Assembly: GCA_017461385.1 (NCBI GenBank)
Contig: JAFTXZ010000003.1
Span: 1 to 64,000, forward strand
Direction of reading: 5' to 3'
Length of the DNA: 64,000 bases
Source of the DNA: Clostridia bacterium
Lineage (GTDB): Bacteria > Bacillota > Clostridia > Oscillospirales > CAG-272
The first letter of the stretch is position 1, and every line of letters begins with the position of its first letter. This document shows positions 1-8,173 of the stretch, in pieces. Below the pieces are notes generated by a model. That model saw nothing but the letters and a program-made list of their open reading frames with translations. It was not told the origin of the DNA and ran no database searches. Made by a program: the position numbers and the translations under genes.

Positions 1-108
1 ACAAAAGGGTTGCGCCCTGCCAAAGGGACGCTCGGGTGGTGGATTAAGTGACACTCGAAAACTTGTTTTCGTTAGTGGAACTTATGCACGGGAACAAAGT
101 GAGTCGCA

Positions 109-170
109 GAGGTGTAGCCACATTAGTGGCGTTTTGTAAATTAAGCTATCTATTTTCTCCAAACCATTTT
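109..170. repeat. Direct repeat copy 1 (62 bp)
   Basis: Perfect 62-bp match to 244-305, offset by 135 bp. The matched block covers the last codons of the epimerase reading frame plus about 41 bp of 3' flank. Beyond 170 the two copies diverge, but only at synonymous positions through 194. Confidence 0.9.
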
Positions 171-194
171 ATTGACAATTCCCGTGTAGGATTG
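150..194 (-). pseudogene. 3'-end fossil of a second UDP-GlcNAc 2-epimerase (capG-like)
   Basis: On the minus strand, codons from 194 down to the stop at 150-152 read QSYTGIVNKMVWRK-stop. This is identical to the last 14 residues of the intact epimerase that ends at 285. Six consecutive codons (Y, T, G, I, V, N) differ from the intact gene, and every difference is synonymous. That pattern suggests the remnant of a functional, diverged allele rather than random similarity. Upstream of codon Q the match stops and a palindromic intergenic repeat begins, so the rest of the gene is gone. Confidence 0.75.
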
Positions 195-243
195 GAAAGC
201 CTTCCCCTTGAGGGGCAAGGTGTCATCCACAAGGATGACGGAT
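195..243. repeat. Double-hairpin intergenic repeat
   Basis: Two adjacent imperfect palindromes (CCTTcCCCT-TGA-GGGGcAAGG, then GTCATCC-ACAA-GGATGAC) end in GGATGAGGTG. It resembles short palindromic repeats that I recall as frequent between genes in gut Clostridia. It sits exactly where homology between the capG fossil and the intact capG 3' flank is interrupted. Confidence 0.5.
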
Positions 244-305
244 GAGGTGTAGCCACATTAGTGGCGTTTTGTAAATTAAGCTATCTATTTTCTCCAAACC
301 ATTTT
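244..305. repeat. Direct repeat copy 2 (62 bp)
   Basis: Second copy of the 62-bp block at 109-170. It overlaps the stop codon (285-287) and the last seven codons of the intact epimerase gene. Confidence 0.9.
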
Positions 306-1466
306 GTTTACGATGCCGGTATAGGATTGGATTATTTTCACAACCTTAGTAGATACGTTTTCGTCGGTATAAACGTCAACGGGTATTCCAAAATCACCAT
401 TTTCGTTCATTTCTATTGCCGTAGTAACAGCCTGTAGCAAGGATTTTTCATCAATGCCAGCTAAAACGAAGCAAGCCTTGTCAAGTGCCTCGGGACGCTC
501 TGTTGAGGTACGAATGCATACTGCTGGGAACGGGTTTCCAACGCTTGTATAAAAGCTACTTTCCTCTGGGAGAGTGCCACTGTCGGATACAACGCAAAAT
601 GCGTTCATTTGCAAATTGTTGTAATCGTGGAATCCAAGAGGCTCATGCATAATCACTCTCTTATCAAGCTGGAAGCCAGATGCTTCGAGTCTTTTTCTTG
701 AGCGTGGGTGGCAGGAGTACAAAATTGGCATATCGTACTTCTCTGCCAGCTTGTTTATGGCTGTGAATAAGGACACAAAATTCTTTTCCGTGTCAATGTT
801 TTCCTCTCTATGGGCTGACAAAAGAATGTACCCTTTCTTTTCAAGTCCTAGTCTTTCAAGCACGGTTGATCTCTTGATTTCCTCAAGATTCTCGTGAAGA
901 ACCTCTGCCATAGGCGAGCCTGTTACGTAGGTTCTTTCCTTAGGCAAGCCACATTCGTGAAGATAACGTCTTGCGTGCTCGGAATACGCCATATTTACGT
1001 CAGAAATTATGTCAACAATGCGTCTGTTTGTTTCCTCTGGCAAGCACTCATCCTTACAACGATTGCCTGCCTCCATGTGAAAGATCGGAATGTGCAATCT
1101 CTTTGCAGAAATGGCAGATAGACAGGAATTAGTGTCGCCCAAAATCAAAAGTGCGTCAGGCTTAATTTGATTCATTAGCTTGTAGGAGCAATTTATGATG
1201 TTACCAACGGTTTCTCCAAGGTCAGTTCCTACCGCATCCATATAAACCTCTGGGTCCTTCAGCTTTAGGTCGTGGAAGAAAATTCCGTTTAGGTTGTAAT
1301 CATAGTTTTGACCAGTATGCGCAAGAACGCAGTCAAAATATCTTCTACACTTGTTTATAACTGAAGCAAGTCTTATAATTTCAGGTCTTGTTCCAACAAT
1401 GATAAGTAGCTTTAACCTGCCATCGTTTTTGAAGCTTACGCTTGAATAATCAGTTCTAATTTCCAT
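285..1466 (-). CDS. capG: UDP-N-acetylglucosamine 2-epimerase family enzyme (CapG/FnlC-like)
   Basis: This 393-aa cytoplasmic enzyme of the non-hydrolysing UDP-GlcNAc 2-epimerase family most likely catalyses the last step to UDP-L-FucNAc (C2 epimerisation of UDP-L-PneNAc). The N-terminal motif VGTRPEIIRL (about residues 24-33), a GDTNS motif and HMEAGNR followed by PEETNR are visible. The HMEAGNR wording fits the CapG/FnlC branch better than housekeeping WecB/MnaA. The start is supported by GGAGA seven bases upstream. It is the last gene of the locus, 14 bp after the CapF-like gene, and the CapE-like gene is two genes further upstream, so all three enzymes of the pathway are present. The alternative is a plain UDP-ManNAc-forming epimerase. 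A fossil of a second allele lies just downstream. Confidence 0.85.
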   Translation of the reverse strand: MEIRTDYSSVSFKNDGRLKLLIIVGTRPEIIRLASVINKCRRYFDCVLAHTGQNYDYNLNGIFFHDLKLKDPEVYMDAVGTDLGETVGNIINCSYKLMNQIKPDALLILGDTNSCLSAISAKRLHIPIFHMEAGNRCKDECLPEETNRRIVDIISDVNMAYSEHARRYLHECGLPKERTYVTGSPMAEVLHENLEEIKRSTVLERLGLEKKGYILLSAHREENIDTEKNFVSLFTAINKLAEKYDMPILYSCHPRSRKRLEASGFQLDKRVIMHEPLGFHDYNNLQMNAFCVVSDSGTLPEESSFYTSVGNPFPAVCIRTSTERPEALDKACFVLAGIDEKSLLQAVTTAIEMNENGDFGIPVDVYTDENVSTKVVKIIQSYTGIVNKMVWRK

Positions 1467-1480
1467 ATTTATCTCCTATT

Positions 1481-2674
1481 TTATACAATCTCGCTAAAGG
1501 TGTCCGGTCTATCCTTATCAAACTGCTCGTTTGCCCACATAATGGTTACTAAGTCCTCAGTTTCAGACAGATTGATTATATTGTGTGTGTAGCCTGGAAG
1601 CATTTTTACAGCCTCTATTTTTTCTCCACTTACCTCAAAGCGCAAGACCTCATCGTCGCCAATGCGTCTTTGCTCGATAAGTCCCTTGCCAGAAACTACT
1701 ATGAAAAGCTCCCATTTTGAGTTATGCCAATGCTGACCCTTTGTAATGCCCGGCTTAGATATATTTACTGAAAATTGTCCGCATTTCTCTGTTTTCAAAA
1801 GCTCGGTAAAGCTACCTCTTTGATCCACGTTCATCTTAAGATCATACGACGCCTTCTCTTTTGGCAAATAAGAAAGATATGTAGAATACAGCTTTTTTGC
1901 AAAGGAGCCATTTGGAATTTCTGGCATAACGTGCGTTTTTGGTTGAGAATCAAAGGTATAAAGTAAATCAACTATTTCCCCAAGCGTTACCTTATGGGTA
2001 ACAGGTGCGACACAGTATTTACCATTTTCACAGAATATAGGCTCAAGTCCATCGTAATTGCACCTGTGCTCCTTGCCCTGTAGCGCATCTATCATTTCGT
2101 CAATTAAGTCATCGATATAAAGCAAGGTAAGCTGAGTTGACCTATCGTTTACCTGTATTGGCAGGTCGTTTGCTACGTTGTTACAAAAGGTAGCAACGGC
2201 AGAATTATAATTAGGTCTGCACCATTTTCCAAATAGGTTTGGAAAGCGATACACCAGCACCTTAGCTCCCGTTTTTTCCCCGTAATCAAAAAGCAAATTC
2301 TCGCCTTGAAGCTTACTCCTGCCATAGTCGGAAAGAGCGTATCTTCCAATAAGGCTGGCTTGAATTGATGAGGAAAGCATAATCGGGCACTTGTTTCCAC
2401 ATTCCAAAAGGCAGTCAAGCAATTTGTCGGCAAAGAGATAATTGCCCTCAAATTCCTTCTCCTCCTTGGGTCTGTTTATGCCTGCTAAATTAAAAACAAA
2501 GTCTGCGTTTTTTGCATATTCCAAAAGATATTCCTCTGGGGTTTCGATATCGTATTCGAAAATGTGCTCAATTTCCAGATTTGTTCTTCTATCCTTTTTA
2601 TCTCTGATATTTTCAAGGGCTCTGCATAGGTTTTTACCCACAAAGCCTCTTGCACCTGTTACAAGTATATTCAT
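1481..2674 (-). CDS. capF: CapF-like bifunctional SDR/cupin UDP-sugar reductase
   Basis: Predicted UDP-2-acetamido-2,6-dideoxy-beta-L-arabino-hexos-4-ulose reductase (CapF/FnlB), about 397 aa. An N-terminal Rossmann domain begins with MNILVTGARGFVG, has a YGRSK active-site motif, and runs to about residue 270. A C-terminal cupin domain (about 280-397) contains GQHWHNSKWE. This SDR-cupin order is diagnostic of CapF, which epimerises C3 and reduces C4 after CapE. The frame is open to a TTG at 2692 overlapping the upstream stop, but the ATG at 2674 has GGA six bases before it and gives the normal family N-terminus. It works with CapE (3864-4919) and CapG (285-1466). Confidence 0.88.
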   Translation of the reverse strand: MNILVTGARGFVGKNLCRALENIRDKKDRRTNLEIEHIFEYDIETPEEYLLEYAKNADFVFNLAGINRPKEEKEFEGNYLFADKLLDCLLECGNKCPIMLSSSIQASLIGRYALSDYGRSKLQGENLLFDYGEKTGAKVLVYRFPNLFGKWCRPNYNSAVATFCNNVANDLPIQVNDRSTQLTLLYIDDLIDEMIDALQGKEHRCNYDGLEPIFCENGKYCVAPVTHKVTLGEIVDLLYTFDSQPKTHVMPEIPNGSFAKKLYSTYLSYLPKEKASYDLKMNVDQRGSFTELLKTEKCGQFSVNISKPGITKGQHWHNSKWELFIVVSGKGLIEQRRIGDDEVLRFEVSGEKIEAVKMLPGYTHNIINLSETEDLVTIMWANEQFDKDRPDTFSEIV

Positions 2675-2688
2675 TTTCATTCCTTTGT

Positions 2689-3864
2689 TCAAAAGTTGTA
2701 TGGAAAGCCTACAAAATGAAGCTCTGCATCATATTTCTTAATTTGCTCGTCAGAAACACTATCAAGCTTATTCATAGCCTCAACAGCATTTTTTCTTTTT
2801 GTAAATAGGGCGCTTATAATTCTCACCGCCCACATTAGTGGCAAAAGAATTGCCCAGCCCTTCAAGAATGGGTATTTTAAGCACATTTGAGAGTATGAAG
2901 GAAAGATCATTTGGAGCTTTCTTTTTCGTTTTCCCTTTTTTGCATCCTTTTCTTGAAGTGATAGTCTAAGTGCCTCTGCCTCCAGCTTCGCCTTTTTCTC
3001 GCCATAAGTACTGGAAGCAAAGATTTTGTCAGTGATGAAATCGGTAATTTCATCACCCTCAGCATCAAAAAACCACACGTCAAGGACTTTTTTTACGTTT
3101 TTATAGAAATCGAGCAAGCCCATTTTTTCAAGCTCTCCCTCTATGTACGAATAGTCAAGGGCATTCTTTTCCATAAACACATAAAAGTCTGTCAAAAATT
3201 TTATTCCGATTCCACCATCTCTGTAATGCTTTGAAAAATGCATAAACAGATATATGAAGGTGTCATTTACGTTCATTTCATACTCTGTTCGATTCTCATC
3301 AACCAAAAGAAGCCTGTCCCAAGGACTATCACCATAGTATTCGTACAAATCCTTGGTGTATGAGGGGATAAGTCTTTTGTGAATTTCAATTACCACCTTA
3401 CCCTTTTCCCATATTATTTCGTGATTGCTCTCGGTCTTAAAGACAAAACCGAGGTTCTCAAGAATTTTCTTTACCTGGTCGTATTTTTCCGGGTGAGTAT
3501 AAACGTCAATATCGCTCATCATTCTCATTTCCGAGTAACGATAGAGCTTTTTAAGAATTGTTCCCTTCATTTTTAGATAAGGGATTTTTGCCATTTCAAG
3601 CTCGCAAAAGAACCTCTCTGCCTCGCTTAGCTGAAGCTCACTGTATTGAGCCAGGCTGGCGCTTGTCATCATAAATTTAGCACCCAAGCTACCACCTAAG
3701 CCCTGACAGTCACTTATACCATAGTAAATAAGTGGCACTATTTGATGATTCACACCAAGCTTGTAGGCAAGCTCAAAATTAAAATTCTCACTAAGTCTGG
3801 GGCTCGTACCCTTGAGCGACGAGTTGATAATATTGATTATATCTTTTTCAAAACTAGAAGGCAT
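2689..3864 (-). CDS. Nucleotidyltransferase-fold protein (NTP_transf_5 type)
   Basis: A 391-aa protein of the polysaccharide-locus nucleotidyltransferase family (Pfam NTP_transf_5 type). The central signature is visible: KMKGTILKKLYR followed by MRMMSDIDVY, where the DID pair would bind metal. A predicted helical C-terminal half follows, with a hydrophobic stretch near residues 335-355. The start overlaps the CapE stop (TAATG), so translation is probably coupled. It sits between capE and capF, splitting the three UDP-FucNAc genes. The substrate of this family is not established to my knowledge; transfer of a nucleotidyl or phosphoryl-linked group to a glycan or sugar precursor is inference from context. 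Confidence 0.75.
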   Translation of the reverse strand: MPSSFEKDIINIINSSLKGTSPRLSENFNFELAYKLGVNHQIVPLIYYGISDCQGLGGSLGAKFMMTSASLAQYSELQLSEAERFFCELEMAKIPYLKMKGTILKKLYRYSEMRMMSDIDVYTHPEKYDQVKKILENLGFVFKTESNHEIIWEKGKVVIEIHKRLIPSYTKDLYEYYGDSPWDRLLLVDENRTEYEMNVNDTFIYLFMHFSKHYRDGGIGIKFLTDFYVFMEKNALDYSYIEGELEKMGLLDFYKNVKKVLDVWFFDAEGDEITDFITDKIFASSTYGEKKAKLEAEALRLSLQEKDAKKGKRKRKLQMIFPSYSQMCLKYPFLKGWAILLPLMWAVRIISALFTKRKNAVEAMNKLDSVSDEQIKKYDAELHFVGFPYNF

Positions 3865-4919
3865 TATTTTTCTTCCTTCTTAAGCTCTTCCTTTATGTAA
3901 TCTAAGGAAAGGAGCTTTTTCTTTACCTGTTCTACATTTAGTAGCTCAGTGTTGCTTGAATTAAACTCTGTAAGAGTATTTCTCTTTGCATCGCCGTCCT
4001 TGAAATACTTGTCGTAGTTCAAGCCACGCTTATCACAAGGTACACGATAGAAGTTGCCCATATCAATCGCGTTTGCGCATTCCTCGTTTGTAAGAAGCGT
4101 TTCGTACATCTTTTCACCATGACGAATACCAATAACCTTAACGCCTGTTTTCTTTTCCTTATCAAACAATTCTATTACAGCCTGTGCTTGTGTTTCAATT
4201 GTGCAAGCAGGTGCCTTTTGCACCAAAATATCGCCACTTTGACCATTTTCAAAGGCGAATAGCACAAGGTCAACAGCCTCCTCAAGGGACATTATAAATC
4301 TTGTCATGGTTGGATCTGTAACGGTTATATCCTTACCCTGTCTAATTTGGTCAATCCAAAGTGGAATAACTGAGCCACGAGAGCACATTACGTTACCATA
4401 TCTTGTACAGCAAATCTTGGTCTTTTCAGGACTTACAGTTCTTGATTTTGCCACAATAACCTTTTCCATCATAGCCTTAGAGGTGCCCATTGCGTTTACA
4501 GGGTACGCAGCCTTGTCGGTAGATAGACAAATTACAGTTTTAACACCCTCGTCAATTGCTGCCGTAAGCACGTTTTCTGTACCTAATACGTTAGTTTTTA
4601 CAGCCTCAATTGGGAAAAACTCACAAGATGGAACCTGCTTGAGGGCTGCTGCGTGGAAGATAAAATCTACACCGTGCATTGCGTTTTTAACGCTTGCAAG
4701 GTCGCGAACGTCGCCTATGTAAAACTTAATCTTTTCAGCCACCTCAGGCATTTTTGCCTGAAACTCGTGACGCATATCGTCCTGCTTTTTTTCATCGCGG
4801 GAGAAAACTCTAATCTCACCAATGTCCGTCTTTAGGAACCTGTTCAACACTGCATTTCCGAAGGAGCCTGTTCCTCCAGTAATCATAAGTGTCTTTCCCG
4901 AAAAAATTGAATTGTTCAT
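3864..4919 (-). CDS. capE: UDP-GlcNAc 4,6-dehydratase/5-epimerase (CapE/FnlA-like)
   Basis: First committed enzyme of UDP-L-FucNAc synthesis: 4,6-dehydration and C5 inversion of UDP-GlcNAc. The 351-aa protein has the NAD-binding motif TGGTGSFGNAV (about residues 14-24), HAAALKQVP, and STDKAAYPVNAMGTSK, in which Met replaces the usual catalytic Tyr (MxxxK). That replacement is expected in the CapE/WbjB branch of extended SDRs. GIRHGEKMYETL near the C-terminus is also typical. It is followed, with stop/start overlap, by the nucleotidyltransferase and then CapF and CapG. A retaining FlaA1/PseB-like activity is the alternative, but the CapF/CapG neighbours argue against it. Confidence 0.88.
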   Translation of the reverse strand: MNNSIFSGKTLMITGGTGSFGNAVLNRFLKTDIGEIRVFSRDEKKQDDMRHEFQAKMPEVAEKIKFYIGDVRDLASVKNAMHGVDFIFHAAALKQVPSCEFFPIEAVKTNVLGTENVLTAAIDEGVKTVICLSTDKAAYPVNAMGTSKAMMEKVIVAKSRTVSPEKTKICCTRYGNVMCSRGSVIPLWIDQIRQGKDITVTDPTMTRFIMSLEEAVDLVLFAFENGQSGDILVQKAPACTIETQAQAVIELFDKEKKTGVKVIGIRHGEKMYETLLTNEECANAIDMGNFYRVPCDKRGLNYDKYFKDGDAKRNTLTEFNSSNTELLNVEQVKKKLLSLDYIKEELKKEEK

Positions 4920-4943
4920 TTATATATACCTCTTAAATTATTT

Positions 4944-5942
4944 TCAAATTAAAAATCTTGCCACGGTGTAGCCTACGTAAATTACAAGCAGGCCAATTCC
5001 CTGTACTCTTGATAGCTTTTGACGAAATAGCGTTGGTACTACCAAAATCGCCATTGACAAAAGTGCCACGGGGATATCCAAAATCATTGAAACAGGCACG
5101 CCTAAAAGCAAATCTTCACTTGGCAATGCGAAGGGAGCTATTGTAATTGACACGCCTGAAACTAAAACCAGATTGAATAGGTTCGCACCTATAATGTTAC
5201 CAAGGGACATATTACTGTGCCCCTTAACAAGAGCAGTAATCGCCGTTACAAGCTCTGGAAGCGATGTGCCAAGCGCCACTATCGTAAGAGCAATTAACGC
5301 TTCACTCATTCCAAAGAATTTTGCCATAATAGTTGCATTATCAACCATTAGCTTAGCGCCAACGGCAATAAGCGCTGCACCGATTATAATAAACACAATT
5401 TCCTTTACTAGCTGGACACCCTTTATTTTAGGAGGCAATACCGCACCGTGCTTTTCTATCTCGGCTAACTCCTCGGGGGTGTCGTCTTTTCTTCTCATTA
5501 AGAGAACGGTCGTAATCATATAGCCAACAAAGGTTATCAGTAGCACAATTCCCACCCATCTTGCAAAATCCTTTAAGAAAATTGCAATGCATACGTAGAA
5601 AATTGCAGACGCAAAGAAGAAAATCGATGGAACTAAAAGAGGCTTTCTTTCAGCCGTGGTGGGCTTAATTGCAACTGTTATTGCAGCAATCAAGGCAGTA
5701 TTACAAATTATCGAGCCTATGGCGTTGCCGTAAGCCATTGACCCAAAGCCCTGTACAGCCGAGGTGGCAGATACCATAACCTCTGGCAGAGTCGTTCCTA
5801 TTGACACAACGGTGGCACCTATTAAAATCTGTGGAATTTTGAATCTTTTGGCTATTCCACTGGCGCCATCCACAAACCAATCTCCACCCTTTATAAGGCA
5901 CAAAAGTCCTACTATAAAGAGAGGAATTACATACCATTCCAT
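4944..5942 (-). CDS. Calcium/sodium antiporter (CaCA family, YrbG-like)
   Basis: A 332-aa integral membrane cation exchanger with about ten hydrophobic segments. Both inverted alpha repeats are plain: GTTLPEVMVSATSA with GNAIGSI in the first half, and GTSLPELVTAITALV with GNIIGANLFN in the second. The conserved Glu residues are intact. The frame extends nine codons further, but the ATG at 5942 (MEWYVIPLF) has GGAGA seven bases upstream and fits the family. It lies inside the polysaccharide operon, 24 bp before capE and about 85 bp after a glycosyltransferase. This is an odd place for a housekeeping exchanger; a link to divalent cations bound by an anionic glycan is speculation. Confidence 0.88.
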   Translation of the reverse strand: MEWYVIPLFIVGLLCLIKGGDWFVDGASGIAKRFKIPQILIGATVVSIGTTLPEVMVSATSAVQGFGSMAYGNAIGSIICNTALIAAITVAIKPTTAERKPLLVPSIFFFASAIFYVCIAIFLKDFARWVGIVLLITFVGYMITTVLLMRRKDDTPEELAEIEKHGAVLPPKIKGVQLVKEIVFIIIGAALIAVGAKLMVDNATIMAKFFGMSEALIALTIVALGTSLPELVTAITALVKGHSNMSLGNIIGANLFNLVLVSGVSITIAPFALPSEDLLLGVPVSMILDIPVALLSMAILVVPTLFRQKLSRVQGIGLLVIYVGYTVARFLI

Positions 5943-6027
5943 ATTTTCTCCCTTTCGCACGTTACGCACTATACGTGAATTTGTTACAAAGTATAAATTT
6001 AGACACTCTATCGAGCGTTTTTAATGT

Positions 6028-7167
6028 TTAAGCACTCAAAAGCGCCTTGAGAGACTTTACAAAATCATTGTTCAAGTCATCAATTAGACCCCTTGAGTTA
6101 TAAGGAGCATTTAAGTCAACTTCCTTAATTGCTTGGGCAATTGCCTCAGGCATATCAGCCTCATAAATCGACAAATAATCCTTTAACGATGAATTAACAA
6201 CAGGCAAAACGCCTCCACTAACTACTCTTAACCCATTTGCAAGATAAGAAAGAATTTTAGAGGGAAACGAGGTTTTGCTAAACGGGTCGTTTACGTTTTG
6301 CGTGCTTATTCCAATATGAAAGGATTGAAGCACCTTTTTGTATTCATCGCCTGCGAAATAGCCATCCTGCGTAATGGTACAGCCCGATTTTTCACTTGCA
6401 AGTATAGACTTCATCGTAACAAGGCTGGTTACTTGGTCATTACCCTTGCCCAAAAGGTGCAGGTGGTATCTTTCATCAAGATAAGAGGCACATTCGATTG
6501 CATTAAGCACTCCACCCTTTTTGGGATTAAACGTACCTGCATACACAAGATGTATTTTGTCATTCTTAGGGGTTGACAAGACAGGCTCACTACGATACGT
6601 GCCCATACAAATTGCATAGGGCTTGTCTCGGTTTAACTCCTTTTCCAAAACGGTTGAGGAAAAGATATAGGAGTCTGCCTCACTTATAAAATCAATCTCT
6701 TTTTTGCGTATTTTCTTGTTTTCAGTAACGTCTGCATAAATCTCGCAAACCTGTAAAACAAGCTTGAATTTCTTTTTCTTGCGTAGTTTCTTTAGTACGT
6801 CAATAAGAGCAAGGCTGTGGTATACAATTACTGTATCCCCCTCGTTTATTAGCTCATCAAGCTCACAAAAAAGGGTCTTTTCTCGCTTCGACTTTTCAAT
6901 CAGCTTAATTATGGAGTTTTTGCTCCCTGATTTTTTCTCGCTTGCAAGATACGTAAGAGTTGTATTTTCATTAATTTTAGACACTTCCCTCGGTGTTTTC
7001 TCGCCAGTTCCCTTTCCACAGGGGGACAAAACCTCAATTTTCCCACAGGACTCATTCAGCGCCTCAATCACATAATTCATAAGATTAACCGCCGTCAAAA
7101 ACGCAGGCCTTTTGAAGCTATTAGAGTAGTGTCCTAGATATATTATCCTTGGTTTATCTGTTGCCAT
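6028..7167 (-). CDS. Glycosyltransferase, GT4-like
   Basis: Predicted retaining GT-B glycosyltransferase, about 379 aa. The N-terminal half begins with a Rossmann-like strand (MATDKPRIIYLGHYSN). The C-terminal donor-binding half shows HLVYAGTFNPKKGGVLNAIE and a FPSKILSYLANGLRVV motif typical of group 1 transferases. The open frame runs 66 bp further upstream into rfbB, so the internal ATG at 7167 is preferred; it overlaps the rfbB stop by 14 bp but has a weak ribosome binding site. The acceptor and donor cannot be read from sequence; its position beside the dTDP-sugar genes suggests it may use that donor. Confidence 0.75.
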   Translation of the reverse strand: MATDKPRIIYLGHYSNSFKRPAFLTAVNLMNYVIEALNESCGKIEVLSPCGKGTGEKTPREVSKINENTTLTYLASEKKSGSKNSIIKLIEKSKREKTLFCELDELINEGDTVIVYHSLALIDVLKKLRKKKKFKLVLQVCEIYADVTENKKIRKKEIDFISEADSYIFSSTVLEKELNRDKPYAICMGTYRSEPVLSTPKNDKIHLVYAGTFNPKKGGVLNAIECASYLDERYHLHLLGKGNDQVTSLVTMKSILASEKSGCTITQDGYFAGDEYKKVLQSFHIGISTQNVNDPFSKTSFPSKILSYLANGLRVVSGGVLPVVNSSLKDYLSIYEADMPEAIAQAIKEVDLNAPYNSRGLIDDLNNDFVKSLKALLSA

Positions 7168-8173
7168 ACATTTTTTCGTAGTAATTCTTGTACTCACCCG
7201 AAATGATAGTTTCCCACCATTCTCTGTTGTCAAGATACCATTCTATTGTTTTATCAATGCCATCGGCAAATTTTGTTTCAGGTAGCCAGCCTAGCTCAGT
7301 ATGTATTTTTGTAGGGTCAATTGCATAGCGCATATCGTGTCCCTTACGGTCTGCAACGTATGTGATTAAGCTTTCAGGCTTGCCGAGCTTTTTACAAATT
7401 AGCTTAACTATGTCGATGTTTGCCATTTCGTTGTGTCCACCAACGTTGTAAACCTCGCCAACTCTGCCCTTGTGAATAATTAGGTCAATTGCCTTACAGT
7501 GATCCTCAACGTAAAGCCAATCGCGAACGTTCTCACCCTTTCCATACACAGGCAAGGGCTTGTCGTTTAATGCATTAGCAATCATTAAAGGAATTAGCTT
7601 CTCTGGGAAATGGTAAGGACCATAGTTATTTGAGCAACGAGAAATTGTTACAGGTAAACCAAAGGTTCTGTGATAAGCCAATACCAAAAGGTCGGCACCT
7701 GCCTTCGATGAGCTATATGGACTGCTTGTATGAATCGGTGTGTCCTCGGTAAAGAAAAGGTCTGGACGGTCAAGAGGCAAATCTCCATAAACCTCGTCGG
7801 TGGAAACCTGATGATAACGTGTAATTCCGTACTTACGGCATGCGTCCATTAACACCTGTGTTCCCAAAATGTTAGTTTGCAAGAAAACCTCTGGGTTTTC
7901 AATTGAACGGTCAACGTGACTCTCGGCTGCAAAGTTTACTACTATATCTGGCTTTTCGTTTTCAAAAATCTTGTAGATTTCTACCCTGTCGCAGATATTT
8001 GTTTTATAGAAGGTAAAGCTGGGATTCTTCATAGCCTCGGCAAGAGTTGACATGTTGCCCGCATAGGTAAGGCAATCAACGCAGATAACCTTGTAATCCT
8101 TATATTTATTAAGTAGGTGGTAAACGAAGTTAGAGCCTATAAAGCCTGCGCCACCCGTTACTAATATTTTCAT
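7154..8173 (-). CDS. rfbB: dTDP-glucose 4,6-dehydratase
   Basis: Cytoplasmic 339-aa extended SDR that converts dTDP-D-glucose to dTDP-4-keto-6-deoxy-D-glucose. Visible are TGGAGFIGSNFV at the N-terminus, AAESHVDRS, STDEVYGD, and the catalytic YSSSK at about Tyr153/Lys157. Length is normal. Its start directly follows the rfbA stop, so the two are a translationally coupled pair. The product can feed RfbC (10172-10714) and the DegT aminotransferase (9057-10160). No RmlD reductase gene is present in the window, so rhamnose is not the obvious end product from this locus alone. Confidence 0.95.
   Translation of the reverse strand: MKILVTGGAGFIGSNFVYHLLNKYKDYKVICVDCLTYAGNMSTLAEAMKNPSFTFYKTNICDRVEIYKIFENEKPDIVVNFAAESHVDRSIENPEVFLQTNILGTQVLMDACRKYGITRYHQVSTDEVYGDLPLDRPDLFFTEDTPIHTSSPYSSSKAGADLLVLAYHRTFGLPVTISRCSNNYGPYHFPEKLIPLMIANALNDKPLPVYGKGENVRDWLYVEDHCKAIDLIIHKGRVGEVYNVGGHNEMANIDIVKLICKKLGKPESLITYVADRKGHDMRYAIDPTKIHTELGWLPETKFADGIDKTIEWYLDNREWWETIISGEYKNYYEKMYGNR

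Larger units (their letters stand above)
1..284. other. Left-edge intergenic region with duplicated 3' flank
   Basis: No intact gene is visible here. The stretch lies downstream of the last polysaccharide gene. It holds a 62-bp perfect direct repeat (109-170 and 244-305), a gene fossil (150-194) and a palindromic repeat between them (about 195-243). The palindromic part has two hairpins: CCTT-CCCT/GGGG-AAGG arms near 200-222, then GTCATCC/GGATGAC near 223-241. A short stem GCCAC-ATTA-GTGGC follows each epimerase stop codon on the minus strand (117-130 and 252-265) but has no T-tract, so it is not a clear terminator. Bases 1-108 show nothing I can name. Confidence 0.6.

Noticed and set aside
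48-245. 65-codon plus-strand open frame at the left edge
   Set aside because: It runs across the duplicated capG 3' flank and palindromic repeat on the wrong strand, with no ribosome binding site.
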